Part shown: positions 7,729 to 15,394 of the stretch, in pieces
Position numbering within the stretch: the first letter of the stretch is position 1
How the letters are laid out: each line of letters opens with the position of its first letter
NCBI GenBank assembly: GCA_042096155.1
Contig: JBELMC010000030.1
Span: 1-29,276 of the forward strand
Reading direction: 5' to 3'
Source of the DNA: Dinoroseobacter sp042096155
GTDB lineage: Bacteria; Pseudomonadota; Alphaproteobacteria; Rhodobacterales; Rhodobacteraceae
DNA: 29,276 nt
Program-made: the position numbers and the translations under genes
Notes under the pieces: model-generated
Database searches by the model: none
Told to the model about the DNA's origin: nothing
The model's input: only the letters and a program-made list of their open reading frames with translations

Positions 7729-9264
7729 CTAGTGTCCAAGCAAAGCGAAAAAGACCATTACTGCGCCGGCCCCTGCACCGATACCAATTACGATTGACCG
7801 CCATTCAATATTTTTAGATGCGCTCAACTGCGGTTGATCCAGCAATTCCCGCCGTAGCACGCCTTCCAACAGTTTGGGTAACTTAGGACCGAACTTTATG
7901 AGTACGTTTGCGGTATCGCCCAAGTCGCAAAACAATGCGGCAGGGCCGACATGGGAGCGAATATATTCTCCAACGATCGGCTGCGCGACTTGCCAAATGT
8001 TTATGTTTGGACTTAAGGATCGCGCAACGCCTTCAACAACAACCATTGTTCGCTGAAGCAAAATCAGCTCTGTTCGTGTCTCCATACCAAATCGCTCTGT
8101 GACTTCGAAGAGATAGGCCAACAAACGCGCCATGGATATCCGCGATGCGTCCATTCCAAATATTGGCTCGCCGACGGATCGGAGTGCTTGAGCAAATTCG
8201 TCGATATCTCTGTCATGCGGCACATAACCGGCCTCGAAATGAACCTCTGCGACACGCCGATAATTCTTTTGAATGAAGCCCATAAGGATTTCAGCATAGA
8301 CCCGCCGAGTATAGGCGTCGATCCGACCCATGATCCCAAAATCCAGCGCGATAATTTCACCCGCTGGACCGACTTTTAAGTTTCCCTGGTGCATGTCCGC
8401 ATGAAAATAACCGTCGCGAAGCGCGTGCTTCAAAAACAGTTGTAGGACCCGAACGCCAAGATCATGCGTGTCGTGCCCCGCCGCTTTGATGGCGCTAACG
8501 TCCCCCATGGACAGACCATCAACCCACGAAAGGGTCATGACTCGACGCGACGATAACATCCAAAGTACGCTCGGCAATTCGAATTGCGGGTCTTGCGCGG
8601 TATTTGCAGAAAACTCTCCAGCCGCGGACGCTTCTAGCCTAAGGTCAAGCTCTCCGAGCACAACGCCTTCAAAATGTTTGATAACTTCTAACGGCCTCAA
8701 GCGGCGTGATGCAGGCGAAAGCATCTCAATAAGCGATGCCGCGAAATAGAATGCATCAATATCTTTCTGAAAGGCCCTCTCAATCCCCGGCCGTAGCACC
8801 TTTACGGCCACGGGTTCCCCAGTTTCTGCCAGCCGTGCTTTGTGGACTTGCGCGATAGATGCGGCGGCAACAGGCTCGCTGAACTCTGCAAAAAGCTCAT
8901 CGACCGATAAACCAATTTCGGCCTGAACAGTCTTTTTGGCGTCTTCAATGGAAAAAGCGGGTAATTTATCTTGTAGGACGCGCAGTTCCTGAGCGAGTTC
9001 GTCCCCAACGACATCAGGTCGTGTCGACATAATTTGGCCAAACTTGATGTACGCAGGTCCTAGAGCGGTCAGGGCACGTGGTATAGGGGGCGTGTTCGGA
9101 TCGCCTCGAAGGCCCAGCCATTGGAATGGCCAGCCCAACACGCGAGCGGCAACCCGTAAACCGACCGGTGCCTCCATGGCCTCCAGCGCCATACGCATAG
9201 CGCCGGTGCGCTCAAACGTGGCGCCTGTCCGTATTAAACGCCAAATATTATGGGGGCCCCGCAC
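7729..9264 (-). CDS. ubiB: UbiB: atypical kinase/ATPase for ubiquinone biosynthesis
   Basis: This 511-residue member of the ABC1/ADCK/UbiB family is required for ubiquinone synthesis, probably by extracting hydrophobic intermediates from the membrane. Visible family features are the KxGQ motif KFGQ (74-77), the alanine-rich nucleotide loop AAAS (133-136), Lys155 in AVKVLRPG, the HADMHQGN catalytic-loop equivalent (288-295) and DFG (308-310). A hydrophobic C-terminus (about 490-511, SIVIGIGAGAGAVMVFFALLGH region) is the membrane anchor. Translation starts at GTG (9262-9264), immediately after the ubiE stop codon (TAA-GTG), so the two are certainly co-transcribed and probably coupled. Confidence 0.96.
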   Translation of the reverse strand: MRGPHNIWRLIRTGATFERTGAMRMALEAMEAPVGLRVAARVLGWPFQWLGLRGDPNTPPIPRALTALGPAYIKFGQIMSTRPDVVGDELAQELRVLQDKLPAFSIEDAKKTVQAEIGLSVDELFAEFSEPVAAASIAQVHKARLAETGEPVAVKVLRPGIERAFQKDIDAFYFAASLIEMLSPASRRLRPLEVIKHFEGVVLGELDLRLEASAAGEFSANTAQDPQFELPSVLWMLSSRRVMTLSWVDGLSMGDVSAIKAAGHDTHDLGVRVLQLFLKHALRDGYFHADMHQGNLKVGPAGEIIALDFGIMGRIDAYTRRVYAEILMGFIQKNYRRVAEVHFEAGYVPHDRDIDEFAQALRSVGEPIFGMDASRISMARLLAYLFEVTERFGMETRTELILLQRTMVVVEGVARSLSPNINIWQVAQPIVGEYIRSHVGPAALFCDLGDTANVLIKFGPKLPKLLEGVLRRELLDQPQLSASKNIEWRSIVIGIGAGAGAVMVFFALLGH

Positions 9265-10017
9265 TTACAACTTCCAGCCCGAGTGTAACGCGACAATCCC
9301 AAACGATAGGTTTCGATACTTGACCTGACCAAAACCAGCCGCTCGGATCATGGATGCAAAAGCTTCTTGATCCGGAAACTTCCGAATAGATTCAACAAGA
9401 TACTGATAGCTGTCTCGATCACCAGCAATCACCTGACCCATTTGGGGAATGACGTTGTAGGAATACCGGTCATACACCCACTGCATCGCCGGATTTGGCA
9501 ACTGGCTGAATTCGAGAACGACGAGACGACCGCCCGGCTTTAACACGCGGAAAGCTTCCGATAATGTATCGGATATCCGAGTGACATTCCGAATACCGAG
9601 ACTGATCGTGTAAACATCAAAACTATTGTCTTCGAACGGAAGCGCCATGGCATCGCCGACGATCCAGTCCAGGCGATCGGCCATTTGATCGGCCTCGGCG
9701 CGAAGTCGACCGTTTTCCAGCATGTCGGCTGTCATATCCAACACAACAGCGCTTGCCCGTGGCGCACGTTTCAAAAACCGAAACGCAATATCGCCTGTGC
9801 CGCCTGCGACATCTAACAGGCGTTGTCCGTTGCACGGTGCAAGCCAATCCATCATCGCATCTTTCCACACCCGGTGGATCCCAACCGACATCACATCGTT
9901 CATGATGTCATATTTCGAGGCGACGGATGAAAACACACCATGCACCAATCCGGCTTTCTCGGATTCGGGCACCGTCGTTTTGCCAAAATGGGTGGTTTTT
10001 TCTAAGTTGTTGTTCAT
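9265..10017 (-). CDS. ubiE: UbiE: demethylmenaquinone/2-polyprenyl-6-methoxy-benzoquinol methyltransferase
   Basis: This 250-residue SAM-dependent C-methyltransferase acts in ubiquinone (and, where present, menaquinone) biosynthesis. It has the UbiE signature YDIMNDVMSVGIHRVWK (36-52), SAM motif I LLDVAGGTGDIA (67-78), and GDAMALPFEDNSFDVYTISLGIRNV followed by VLKPGGRLVVLEFS. The frame is open far upstream, antisense to mutM, but the ATG at 10015-10017 gives the normal N-terminus. The 87-bp gap to the divergent mutM should hold both promoters. Confidence 0.97.
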   Translation of the reverse strand: MNNNLEKTTHFGKTTVPESEKAGLVHGVFSSVASKYDIMNDVMSVGIHRVWKDAMMDWLAPCNGQRLLDVAGGTGDIAFRFLKRAPRASAVVLDMTADMLENGRLRAEADQMADRLDWIVGDAMALPFEDNSFDVYTISLGIRNVTRISDTLSEAFRVLKPGGRLVVLEFSQLPNPAMQWVYDRYSYNVIPQMGQVIAGDRDSYQYLVESIRKFPDQEAFASMIRAAGFGQVKYRNLSFGIVALHSGWKL

Positions 10018-10104
10018 GAGCCTTTGCCGTAGAAAGTTTCTCTGCTTTCTTATAGGCCGCTGTCCAGGCGTTACAACGCACAGACGGACCAAGGAGACCA
10101 CTGT

Positions 10105-10971
10105 TTGCCCGAACTTCCCGAAGTCGAGACAGTCCGCCGCGGGCTGGAGCCGGTTTTGACGGGGCAGGTGATCGAGCGCGCCGACATTCGAAGGCCGGAT
10201 TTGCGGTGGCCATTTCCCGACAAAATGGCTGACCGGCTGGAAGGGCAAAAAATTGAACTGTTGCGGCGTCGATCGAAATACTTGCTCGCAGATCTGTCTG
10301 GTGGAGAATCATTGCTGATCCATCTGGGGATGTCGGGCCGAATTTTGATACATTTTGGACAGGACATATCCAAAGAGACCGCCCAATTTGCGCACCAAAT
10401 TCCGGCTCTTGAAAAGCACGACCATGTTATTTTTGCTCTCAGCTCTGGTGCTCGGATTGTGTTTAACGATCCAAGACGATTTGGGGCCATGGATCTGGTG
10501 CAAACGGCTAGGGCTGAGGCGCATAAGCTGTTGAGCGTGCTCGGACCCGAGCCGTTCAGCAATACTTTCGACAGCCACTATCTGGCTGCAAAACTCAAAG
10601 GCAAACGCAGTCCGATCAAGATCGCCTTGCTCGACCAGAGAATCGTCGCAGGTCTCGGAAATATCTATGTATGCGAGGCACTTCACCGTGCTCAGATTTC
10701 TCCCAAACGCCGCGCTGGACACATTGGCCGCAATCGCTTGGAGAGATTGGTGTCAAGCATACGGGAGGTTTTGACCGAAGCCATCGACGCTGGAGGTTCG
10801 TCATTGAAAGACTTTCGACAAATAGATGGTGACCTTGGCTACTTTCAGCACAATTTTCGGGTCTATGGGCGTGAAGGACAGCCATGCCGAACCCACGCTT
10901 GTGATGGCACAATTAACCGGGTCGTCCAGTCTGCGCGCTCAACGTTCTTCTGTCCACGATGTCAAAGATAA
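10105..10971 (+). CDS. mutM: Formamidopyrimidine-DNA glycosylase (Fpg/MutM), TTG start
   Basis: This bifunctional base-excision repair enzyme removes 8-oxoguanine and formamidopyrimidines and nicks the strand by beta/delta elimination. The product is 288 residues. It starts with TTG, fixed by chemistry: the family needs Pro directly after the initiator Met as the Schiff-base nucleophile, followed by Glu (MPELPEVETVRRGL). AAGGAG at 10091-10096 is well placed for this TTG. Lys58 (Lys57 in mature numbering) lies in RRRSKYLL. The C-terminal zinc finger is C-x4-C-x16-C-x2-C, ending FFCPRCQR. Divergent from ubiE. Confidence 0.97.
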   Translation: MPELPEVETVRRGLEPVLTGQVIERADIRRPDLRWPFPDKMADRLEGQKIELLRRRSKYLLADLSGGESLLIHLGMSGRILIHFGQDISKETAQFAHQIPALEKHDHVIFALSSGARIVFNDPRRFGAMDLVQTARAEAHKLLSVLGPEPFSNTFDSHYLAAKLKGKRSPIKIALLDQRIVAGLGNIYVCEALHRAQISPKRRAGHIGRNRLERLVSSIREVLTEAIDAGGSSLKDFRQIDGDLGYFQHNFRVYGREGQPCRTHACDGTINRVVQSARSTFFCPRCQR

Positions 10972-11034
10972 CTTGAACACTTTGCTCCATTTGGTAACTC
11001 TGCCAATCTGAGCCGCGTAACGGAGCATCCCCGC

Positions 11035-11811
11035 ATGGCCTACAAAACCATAGTCGTTGAAGTCACGGACCACGTTGCGTTGATTCGATTGAACCGGCCA
11101 GAAGCGCTGAACGCGCTAAATTCCGAGATGCTTGGCGAACTGTGCGACGCCCTGACCGCGGGTGAAGGTAATGATAAGGTGCGGTGCACTGTGATCACCG
11201 GCTCTGAAAAGGCATTTGCCGCTGGAGCAGATATCAAAGAGATGGCCCCCAAAAGCTTTGTAGATGTATTCACCGCAGATTTATTTGGACCAGAGGCCGA
11301 GACATTTTTAAGATGCCGTAAGCCAATTATCGCGGCGGTTGCGGGCTATGCGTTAGGGGGCGGCTGCGAGCTTGCGATGATGTGCGATTTTATTATTGCT
11401 GCGGATACCGCAAAGTTTGGGCAGCCTGAGATCAACCTCGGCGTCATTGCTGGGTTGGGTGGCAGCCAGCGCCTGACTCGGTTTGTGGGCAAATCGAAAT
11501 CCATGGAAATGCATCTGACGGGTCGCTTTATGGGCGCCGAGGAGGCCGAGCGGTCCGGCTTGGTCTCGCGGATTGTGCCCGCCAAGAAATTGGTCGAGGA
11601 AGCCCTTGCAGCGGCCCATAAAGTTGCCGAAAAATCCTCAGTCACCACAATGGCGGTGAAAGAATCGGTCAATCGCAGTTACGAAACGACATTGCGCGAA
11701 GGCCTTCTGTTTGAGAAGCGTCTATTTCATTCGTTATTTGCAACAGAAGACCAGCGCGAAGGCATGGATGCGTTCCAGGAAAAACGTGCTGCGCAGTTCC
11801 GCGACAAGTGA
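11035..11811 (+). CDS. Enoyl-CoA hydratase (crotonase family)
   Basis: The 258-residue product is a crotonase-family enzyme very close in pattern to short-chain enoyl-CoA hydratases, which hydrate trans-2-enoyl-CoA in fatty-acid beta-oxidation. The oxyanion-hole segment is FAAGADIKEM (61-70). The two catalytic glutamates are present: Glu112 in ALGGGCELAMMCD and Glu132 in GQPEINLGVIAG. GGAG at 11021-11024 precedes the ATG. It follows mutM by 63 bp on the same strand and precedes rpsT; the link to those genes is positional, not functional. The physiological substrate (fatty acid or phenylacetate pathway) cannot be told from sequence. Confidence 0.93.
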   Translation: MAYKTIVVEVTDHVALIRLNRPEALNALNSEMLGELCDALTAGEGNDKVRCTVITGSEKAFAAGADIKEMAPKSFVDVFTADLFGPEAETFLRCRKPIIAAVAGYALGGGCELAMMCDFIIAADTAKFGQPEINLGVIAGLGGSQRLTRFVGKSKSMEMHLTGRFMGAEEAERSGLVSRIVPAKKLVEEALAAAHKVAEKSSVTTMAVKESVNRSYETTLREGLLFEKRLFHSLFATEDQREGMDAFQEKRAAQFRDK

Positions 11812-11863
11812 TGTACTGTCGCGGTTTGTCGAGTTTGTCTGGGAAAAAGCAGTACAGCTTGTA

Positions 11864-11892
11864 TTGACTTGGGTCGCAGTCCCTCTTAACAG
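11864..11892 (+). promoter_or_regulatory. Candidate sigma-70-type promoter of rpsT
   Basis: TTGACT at 11864-11869 is followed, after a 16 to 17 nt spacer, by a TA-rich hexamer at 11886-11892 (TTAACA/TAACAG). This is 45 nt upstream of the rpsT start, inside the 125-bp gap after the hydratase gene. The -35 box is good and the -10 is weak. Confidence 0.4.
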
Positions 11893-11936
11893 CACTATCT
11901 CAGCATTCTACACTCTATTCATCAGTGGGAGCCTTC

Positions 11937-12203
11937 ATGGCCAACTCGCCTCAAGCAAAAAAACGCGCACGCCAAACGCAGCGTCGCACCGAAGTAAACA
12001 AAGCGCGTCGTTCGCGGATCCGCACCTTCTTGCGCAAAGTTGAAGAGGCTATCACCTCAGGTGATCAGGCCGCTGCAGCGATCGCGCTGAAATCCGCTCA
12101 GCCTGAAATCATGCGCGGCGTCACGAAGGGCGTCATGCATAAAAATACAGCGTCGCGGAAAATGTCGCGCCTTTCTGCACGGATCAAATCACTCGCAGCC
12201 TGA
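11937..12203 (+). CDS. rpsT: 30S ribosomal protein S20
   Basis: This encodes S20, a primary 16S rRNA-binding protein of the 30S subunit. The 88-residue basic product begins MANSPQAKKRARQTQRRTEVNKARRS and ends KGVMHKNTASRKMSRLSARIKSL, the family pattern. The frame is open upstream, but the ATG at 11937 gives the canonical start with GGGAG upstream. It stands between the hydratase gene and dnaA and has its own strong terminator. Confidence 0.97.
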   Translation: MANSPQAKKRARQTQRRTEVNKARRSRIRTFLRKVEEAITSGDQAAAAIALKSAQPEIMRGVTKGVMHKNTASRKMSRLSARIKSLAA

Positions 12204-12229
12204 TCCTTGCACATTTGCAACACATTCAG

Positions 12230-12253
12230 CGCCCCGTTCCGGGGCGTTTTTTT
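12230..12253 (+). terminator. Rho-independent terminator of rpsT
   Basis: CGCCCCG (12230-12236) and CGGGGCG (12240-12246) form a perfect 7-bp GC stem with a TTC loop, followed directly by seven T residues. It lies 27 bp past the rpsT stop and insulates rpsT from dnaA. Confidence 0.93.
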
Positions 12254-12752
12254 GTTTTGGGCGCGATTTCAAGCGGGTAAAGAAATCGTGAGCAGTACAC
12301 GCATACCGGGAATCAGATTCGTTTCGCTGAAAGCTTGAGTCAACAGAGTTGTTCTGTTGGAACCGTCCACAGCTCTTGCTAATCAAAGGGCGTAGCGAGT
12401 CTTTTCGACAGGTATAACAAGCAAGGAGCCAGGATTCTGCTTCCTGGTCGGGTAGAGTATAGAGAGCCGCGGTTTTGTGTTGAAACTTTCAACACTGGCC
12501 CGTCTGAACACCGTGTCTATTGGCACTTGGCAAACCAGGCCAGCCTTTGACGTACATACGACACCTTCAAGCGAGTGGTTATTCGAAGGGAATCTTGTGA
12601 GCGGCTCATAAAGAATGCCGTCATGAGCGAAATTCGGATTAGGGCCGTGTTTGTGGGCCCCTACCTGTCGTGGATGAGTATCACAGTGGGGGAGTCGTCT
12701 TCTGGCGGCAATAAAACAGGTAATACTGTTATTAATAACAAAGGGACTTAGA
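12254..12752 (+). promoter_or_regulatory. dnaA upstream control region
   Basis: These 499 bp carry no gene. They hold seven GANTC sites: 12310, 12316, 12337, 12397, 12433, 12590 and 12692 (first bases). GANTC is the recognition site of CcrM, the cell-cycle methylase of alphaproteobacteria. They also hold several perfect inverted repeats: CAACAGA/TCTGTTG (12341-12359), CCAGGA/TCCTGG (12429-12447), a 19-bp palindrome (12477-12495) and a 14-bp palindrome (12727-12740). No canonical DnaA box (TTATnCACA) was found, so an origin of replication is not supported here. Promoter boxes were not assigned. Confidence 0.6.
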
Positions 12753-14129
12753 ATGACTGAGGATACGTGGGGGCGTGTAAGAAGTGAGATTGAGAAAGAA
12801 GTAGGAAGTAATAATTACACGACTTGGATTGAGCCTTTGCGCTTTGGAAAGTGCAGCAACAGCGTTGTTCATTTTGATGTTCCTACAAGCTTTGTTGGAA
12901 CATGGGTTCAAAATAATTTTGGCGATCGTATTCTGCACCACTTGAACCGCGCTGGAATACGCGTCGACAGAATCGTTTTTGATGTCTCTCGGGTCGCTGT
13001 GCCACGCCCGGTCCTCACTAAAATCACCGCAAAAAATGCTGACCGTGAGATCGTCTCTGGCTCTCGGATCCATGAAAGCTCGGCTCCAGAACCATCTACG
13101 TCTCTTGATCCCCGCCTGACGTTCGACGGCTTCGTCGTTGGCAAACCAAACGAGCTGGCTCATGCGGCCGCACGCCGTGTTGCTGAAGGCGGTCCCGTAA
13201 GCTTCAATCCATTATTCTTGTACGGCGGCGTTGGGTTGGGAAAAACGCACTTGATGCACGCGATTGCATGGGAGGCCCAGCATCGTAACCCAGAGTTGAA
13301 AGCACTGTATTTGTCAGCTGAACAGTTTATGTACCGTTTCGTCCGTGCTTTGCGTCAACGCGATACGATTGCGTTTAAGGATTTGTTCCGCTCTGTCGAT
13401 ATTCTGCTTGTCGATGACGTACAATTCATTGCCGGCAAGGACAATACACAAGACGAATTCTTCCACACCTTCAATGCGTTGATCGACCAGAAGAAACAAA
13501 TTATTTTGTCGGCTGACCGCGCACCTGGCGAAATCGATGGCCTTGAGGAACGCATTAAATCGAGGCTACAACGTGGCCTCGTCGTTGACTTACACCCGAC
13601 AGATTACGAACTGCGCCTCGGCATACTTCAACAAAAACTAGAAGAGCATTTGGCGATGGACGATTCGATCGTGATCGCAGATGGCGTGATGGAGTTTCTT
13701 GCGCACCGAATCAGCACCAATGTTCGCGTCCTTGAGGGTGCTCTGGTTCGCTTGTTTGCATTCGGCTCGCTTGTACGCCGTGAAATTACGCTCGAAGTGG
13801 CGCAAGAATGTCTGGCGGATGTGCTGCGCGCATCTGAACGAAAGATTACGGTAGACGAGATTATGCGACAGGTGTCTGAACATTATAATGTTCGGATCTC
13901 AGATTTGCTTGGGCCTAAGCGCACCCGCACAATCGCCCGACCTCGTCAGGTCGCCATGTATCTTGCAAAGAAAATGACGCAGCGCTCATTGCCCGAAATT
14001 GGGCGCAGGTTCGGCGGCCGCGATCATACCACGGTGATCCATGCAGTACGTAAGATCACCGAACTTCAAGAGACTGACGGGCGTATCGCCGAAGATGTTA
14101 CGATCTTGCGGCGGACGCTTGAATCTTGA
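12753..14129 (+). CDS. dnaA: Chromosomal replication initiator DnaA
   Basis: This AAA+ ATPase binds DnaA boxes at oriC and opens the duplex. The product is 458 residues. Domain I (about 1-80) begins TEDTWGRVRSEIEKEVG and mediates self-interaction. A short linker (about 81-118) follows. The AAA+ domain has Walker A GGVGLGKT (158-165), Walker B DILLVDD (216-222) and the arginine-rich LEERIKSRLQRGLVVDL region. Domain IV ends with the DnaA signature GGRDHTTVIHAVRKI (about 421-435). AAAGGGA precedes the ATG, directly downstream of a 14-bp palindrome. dnaN and recF follow on the same strand. Confidence 0.98.
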   Translation: MTEDTWGRVRSEIEKEVGSNNYTTWIEPLRFGKCSNSVVHFDVPTSFVGTWVQNNFGDRILHHLNRAGIRVDRIVFDVSRVAVPRPVLTKITAKNADREIVSGSRIHESSAPEPSTSLDPRLTFDGFVVGKPNELAHAAARRVAEGGPVSFNPLFLYGGVGLGKTHLMHAIAWEAQHRNPELKALYLSAEQFMYRFVRALRQRDTIAFKDLFRSVDILLVDDVQFIAGKDNTQDEFFHTFNALIDQKKQIILSADRAPGEIDGLEERIKSRLQRGLVVDLHPTDYELRLGILQQKLEEHLAMDDSIVIADGVMEFLAHRISTNVRVLEGALVRLFAFGSLVRREITLEVAQECLADVLRASERKITVDEIMRQVSEHYNVRISDLLGPKRTRTIARPRQVAMYLAKKMTQRSLPEIGRRFGGRDHTTVIHAVRKITELQETDGRIAEDVTILRRTLES

Positions 14130-14148
14130 GAGACATGTTCGAAAATGC

Positions 14149-14171
14149 CCTGAGACCTTGACGGTCTCAGG
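14149..14171 (+). other. Perfect 9-bp hairpin between dnaA and dnaN
   Basis: CCTGAGACC (14149-14157) and GGTCTCAGG (14163-14171) pair perfectly around a TTGAC loop, 20 bp after the dnaA stop. A weaker outer pairing (ATGTT at 14135-14139 with AACAT at 14174-14178) could extend it. There is no T-run, so it is not a classic terminator. It may be an mRNA processing or attenuation element separating dnaA from dnaN expression. Confidence 0.6.
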
Positions 14172-14253
14172 AAACATAGCGACAAATCCCAAGAAACACT
14201 TGAGGTTGCCGTCCTAGTCGTTAGGGTCGCAGCTCCGTGAAGGAGCATTGGGA

Positions 14254-15372
14254 ATGAAGATCAGTATAGAGCGCGCCGCCCTTTTAAAGGCCGTTAACCA
14301 AGCACAATCTGTTGTTGAGCGCCGCAACACTATTCCTATTCTTGCCAATGTCTTGATAGAGGCGGAGGGTAATTCTGTCAGCTTCCGCGCGACAGATTTG
14401 GACATAGAGGTCGTGGACAAGACGGACGCTATCGTCGAACGCGCAGGCGCCACCACAGTTTCTGCTGTCCTGTTGCATGAAATTGTCCGTAAACTCCCCG
14501 ACGGTGCGCAAGTTCAACTGACCGAGGACAGCACAAAAGGCCGCCTCGCGGTTGAAGCGGGACGTTCGAATTTCTCGCTTGCAACGCTGCCTCGCGAAGA
14601 TTTCCCGATTATGGCCAGCTCGGAATACGATTGTAACTTCTCAATTGCGGCTCCGACTCTTCGTCGTTTGTTCGACAAATCGAAGTTTGCGATCTCGAAT
14701 GAGGAAACCAGATACTATTTGAATGGCGTTTATATGCATGTCGCTGATGGTGAGGATGGCCATGTCTTGCGCTGTGTTGCGACCGATGGGCACCGCCTTG
14801 CCAGAATAGATGCAAAGTTGCCTGAGAATGCCTCAGGTATGGCAGGAGTGATCGTGCCTCGTAAAACAGTCAACGAGCTGCGTAAACTGCTCGACGACGA
14901 CGATATCTCAATCGCTGTATCAGTGTCCGAGACTAAGGCGCGATTTGCCACCCCTGCCATCACCCTGACGTCGAAGGTGATCGATGGCACCTTTCCCGAC
15001 TACACGCGGGTTATTCCTTACGGGAACACCCGGAAATTGGAAGTTGATGCCAGTGACTTCGCGAAAGCCGTGGATCGTGTGGCCACGGTCAGTTCGGAAC
15101 GGTCTCGTGCAGTCAAGCTTTCGTTGGATGAAGATAGGTTGATCCTTTCGGTAAATGCGCCAGATAGCGGCGCAGCCGAGGAAGAGCTGGCTGTGTCTTA
15201 TGGCGATGAGCGGCTAGAAATCGGATTTAATGCCAAATACTTGCTAGAAATTGCGAGCCAAGTCGACCGGGAGAATGCCGTGTTCATGTTCAACTCGTCT
15301 GGCGATCCGACAATGATGCGCGAGGGCGGCGATACATCCGCCATCTATGTCGTTATGCCAATGCGTGTCTGA
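14254..15372 (+). CDS. dnaN: DNA polymerase III beta sliding clamp
   Basis: The 372-residue clamp protein encircles DNA as a dimer and tethers polymerases and repair factors. It begins MKISIERAALLKAVNQAQSVVERRNTIPILANVLIE and contains the three repeated clamp domains. The last ends SGDPTMMREGGDTSAIYVVMPMRV, the family C-terminus that forms part of the partner-binding pocket. An in-frame TTG lies two codons upstream, but the ATG at 14254 has AAGGAG at good distance and gives the family start. The Y-family-like ImuB and DnaE2 encoded downstream in this window are expected clients of this clamp. Confidence 0.98.
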   Translation: MKISIERAALLKAVNQAQSVVERRNTIPILANVLIEAEGNSVSFRATDLDIEVVDKTDAIVERAGATTVSAVLLHEIVRKLPDGAQVQLTEDSTKGRLAVEAGRSNFSLATLPREDFPIMASSEYDCNFSIAAPTLRRLFDKSKFAISNEETRYYLNGVYMHVADGEDGHVLRCVATDGHRLARIDAKLPENASGMAGVIVPRKTVNELRKLLDDDDISIAVSVSETKARFATPAITLTSKVIDGTFPDYTRVIPYGNTRKLEVDASDFAKAVDRVATVSSERSRAVKLSLDEDRLILSVNAPDSGAAEEELAVSYGDERLEIGFNAKYLLEIASQVDRENAVFMFNSSGDPTMMREGGDTSAIYVVMPMRV

Positions 15373-15394
15373 CACCACAGCAAAGGGGCTCCAG

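Noticed and set aside
10018..10248. Upstream extension of the ubiE frame (77 extra residues)
   Set aside because: The extension is antisense to mutM and absent from the UbiE family. The ATG at 10017 gives the normal start.
12351..12363. GTTC-N5-GAAC as a second LexA box upstream of dnaA
   Set aside because: The alphaproteobacterial LexA site is a direct repeat with 7-bp spacing. This is an inverted arrangement with 5-bp spacing and is part of another inverted repeat.
12254..12752. Origin of replication next to dnaA
   Set aside because: No canonical DnaA boxes or clear AT-rich unwinding element with box clusters was found. In alphaproteobacteria oriC is often elsewhere (near hemE, for example).
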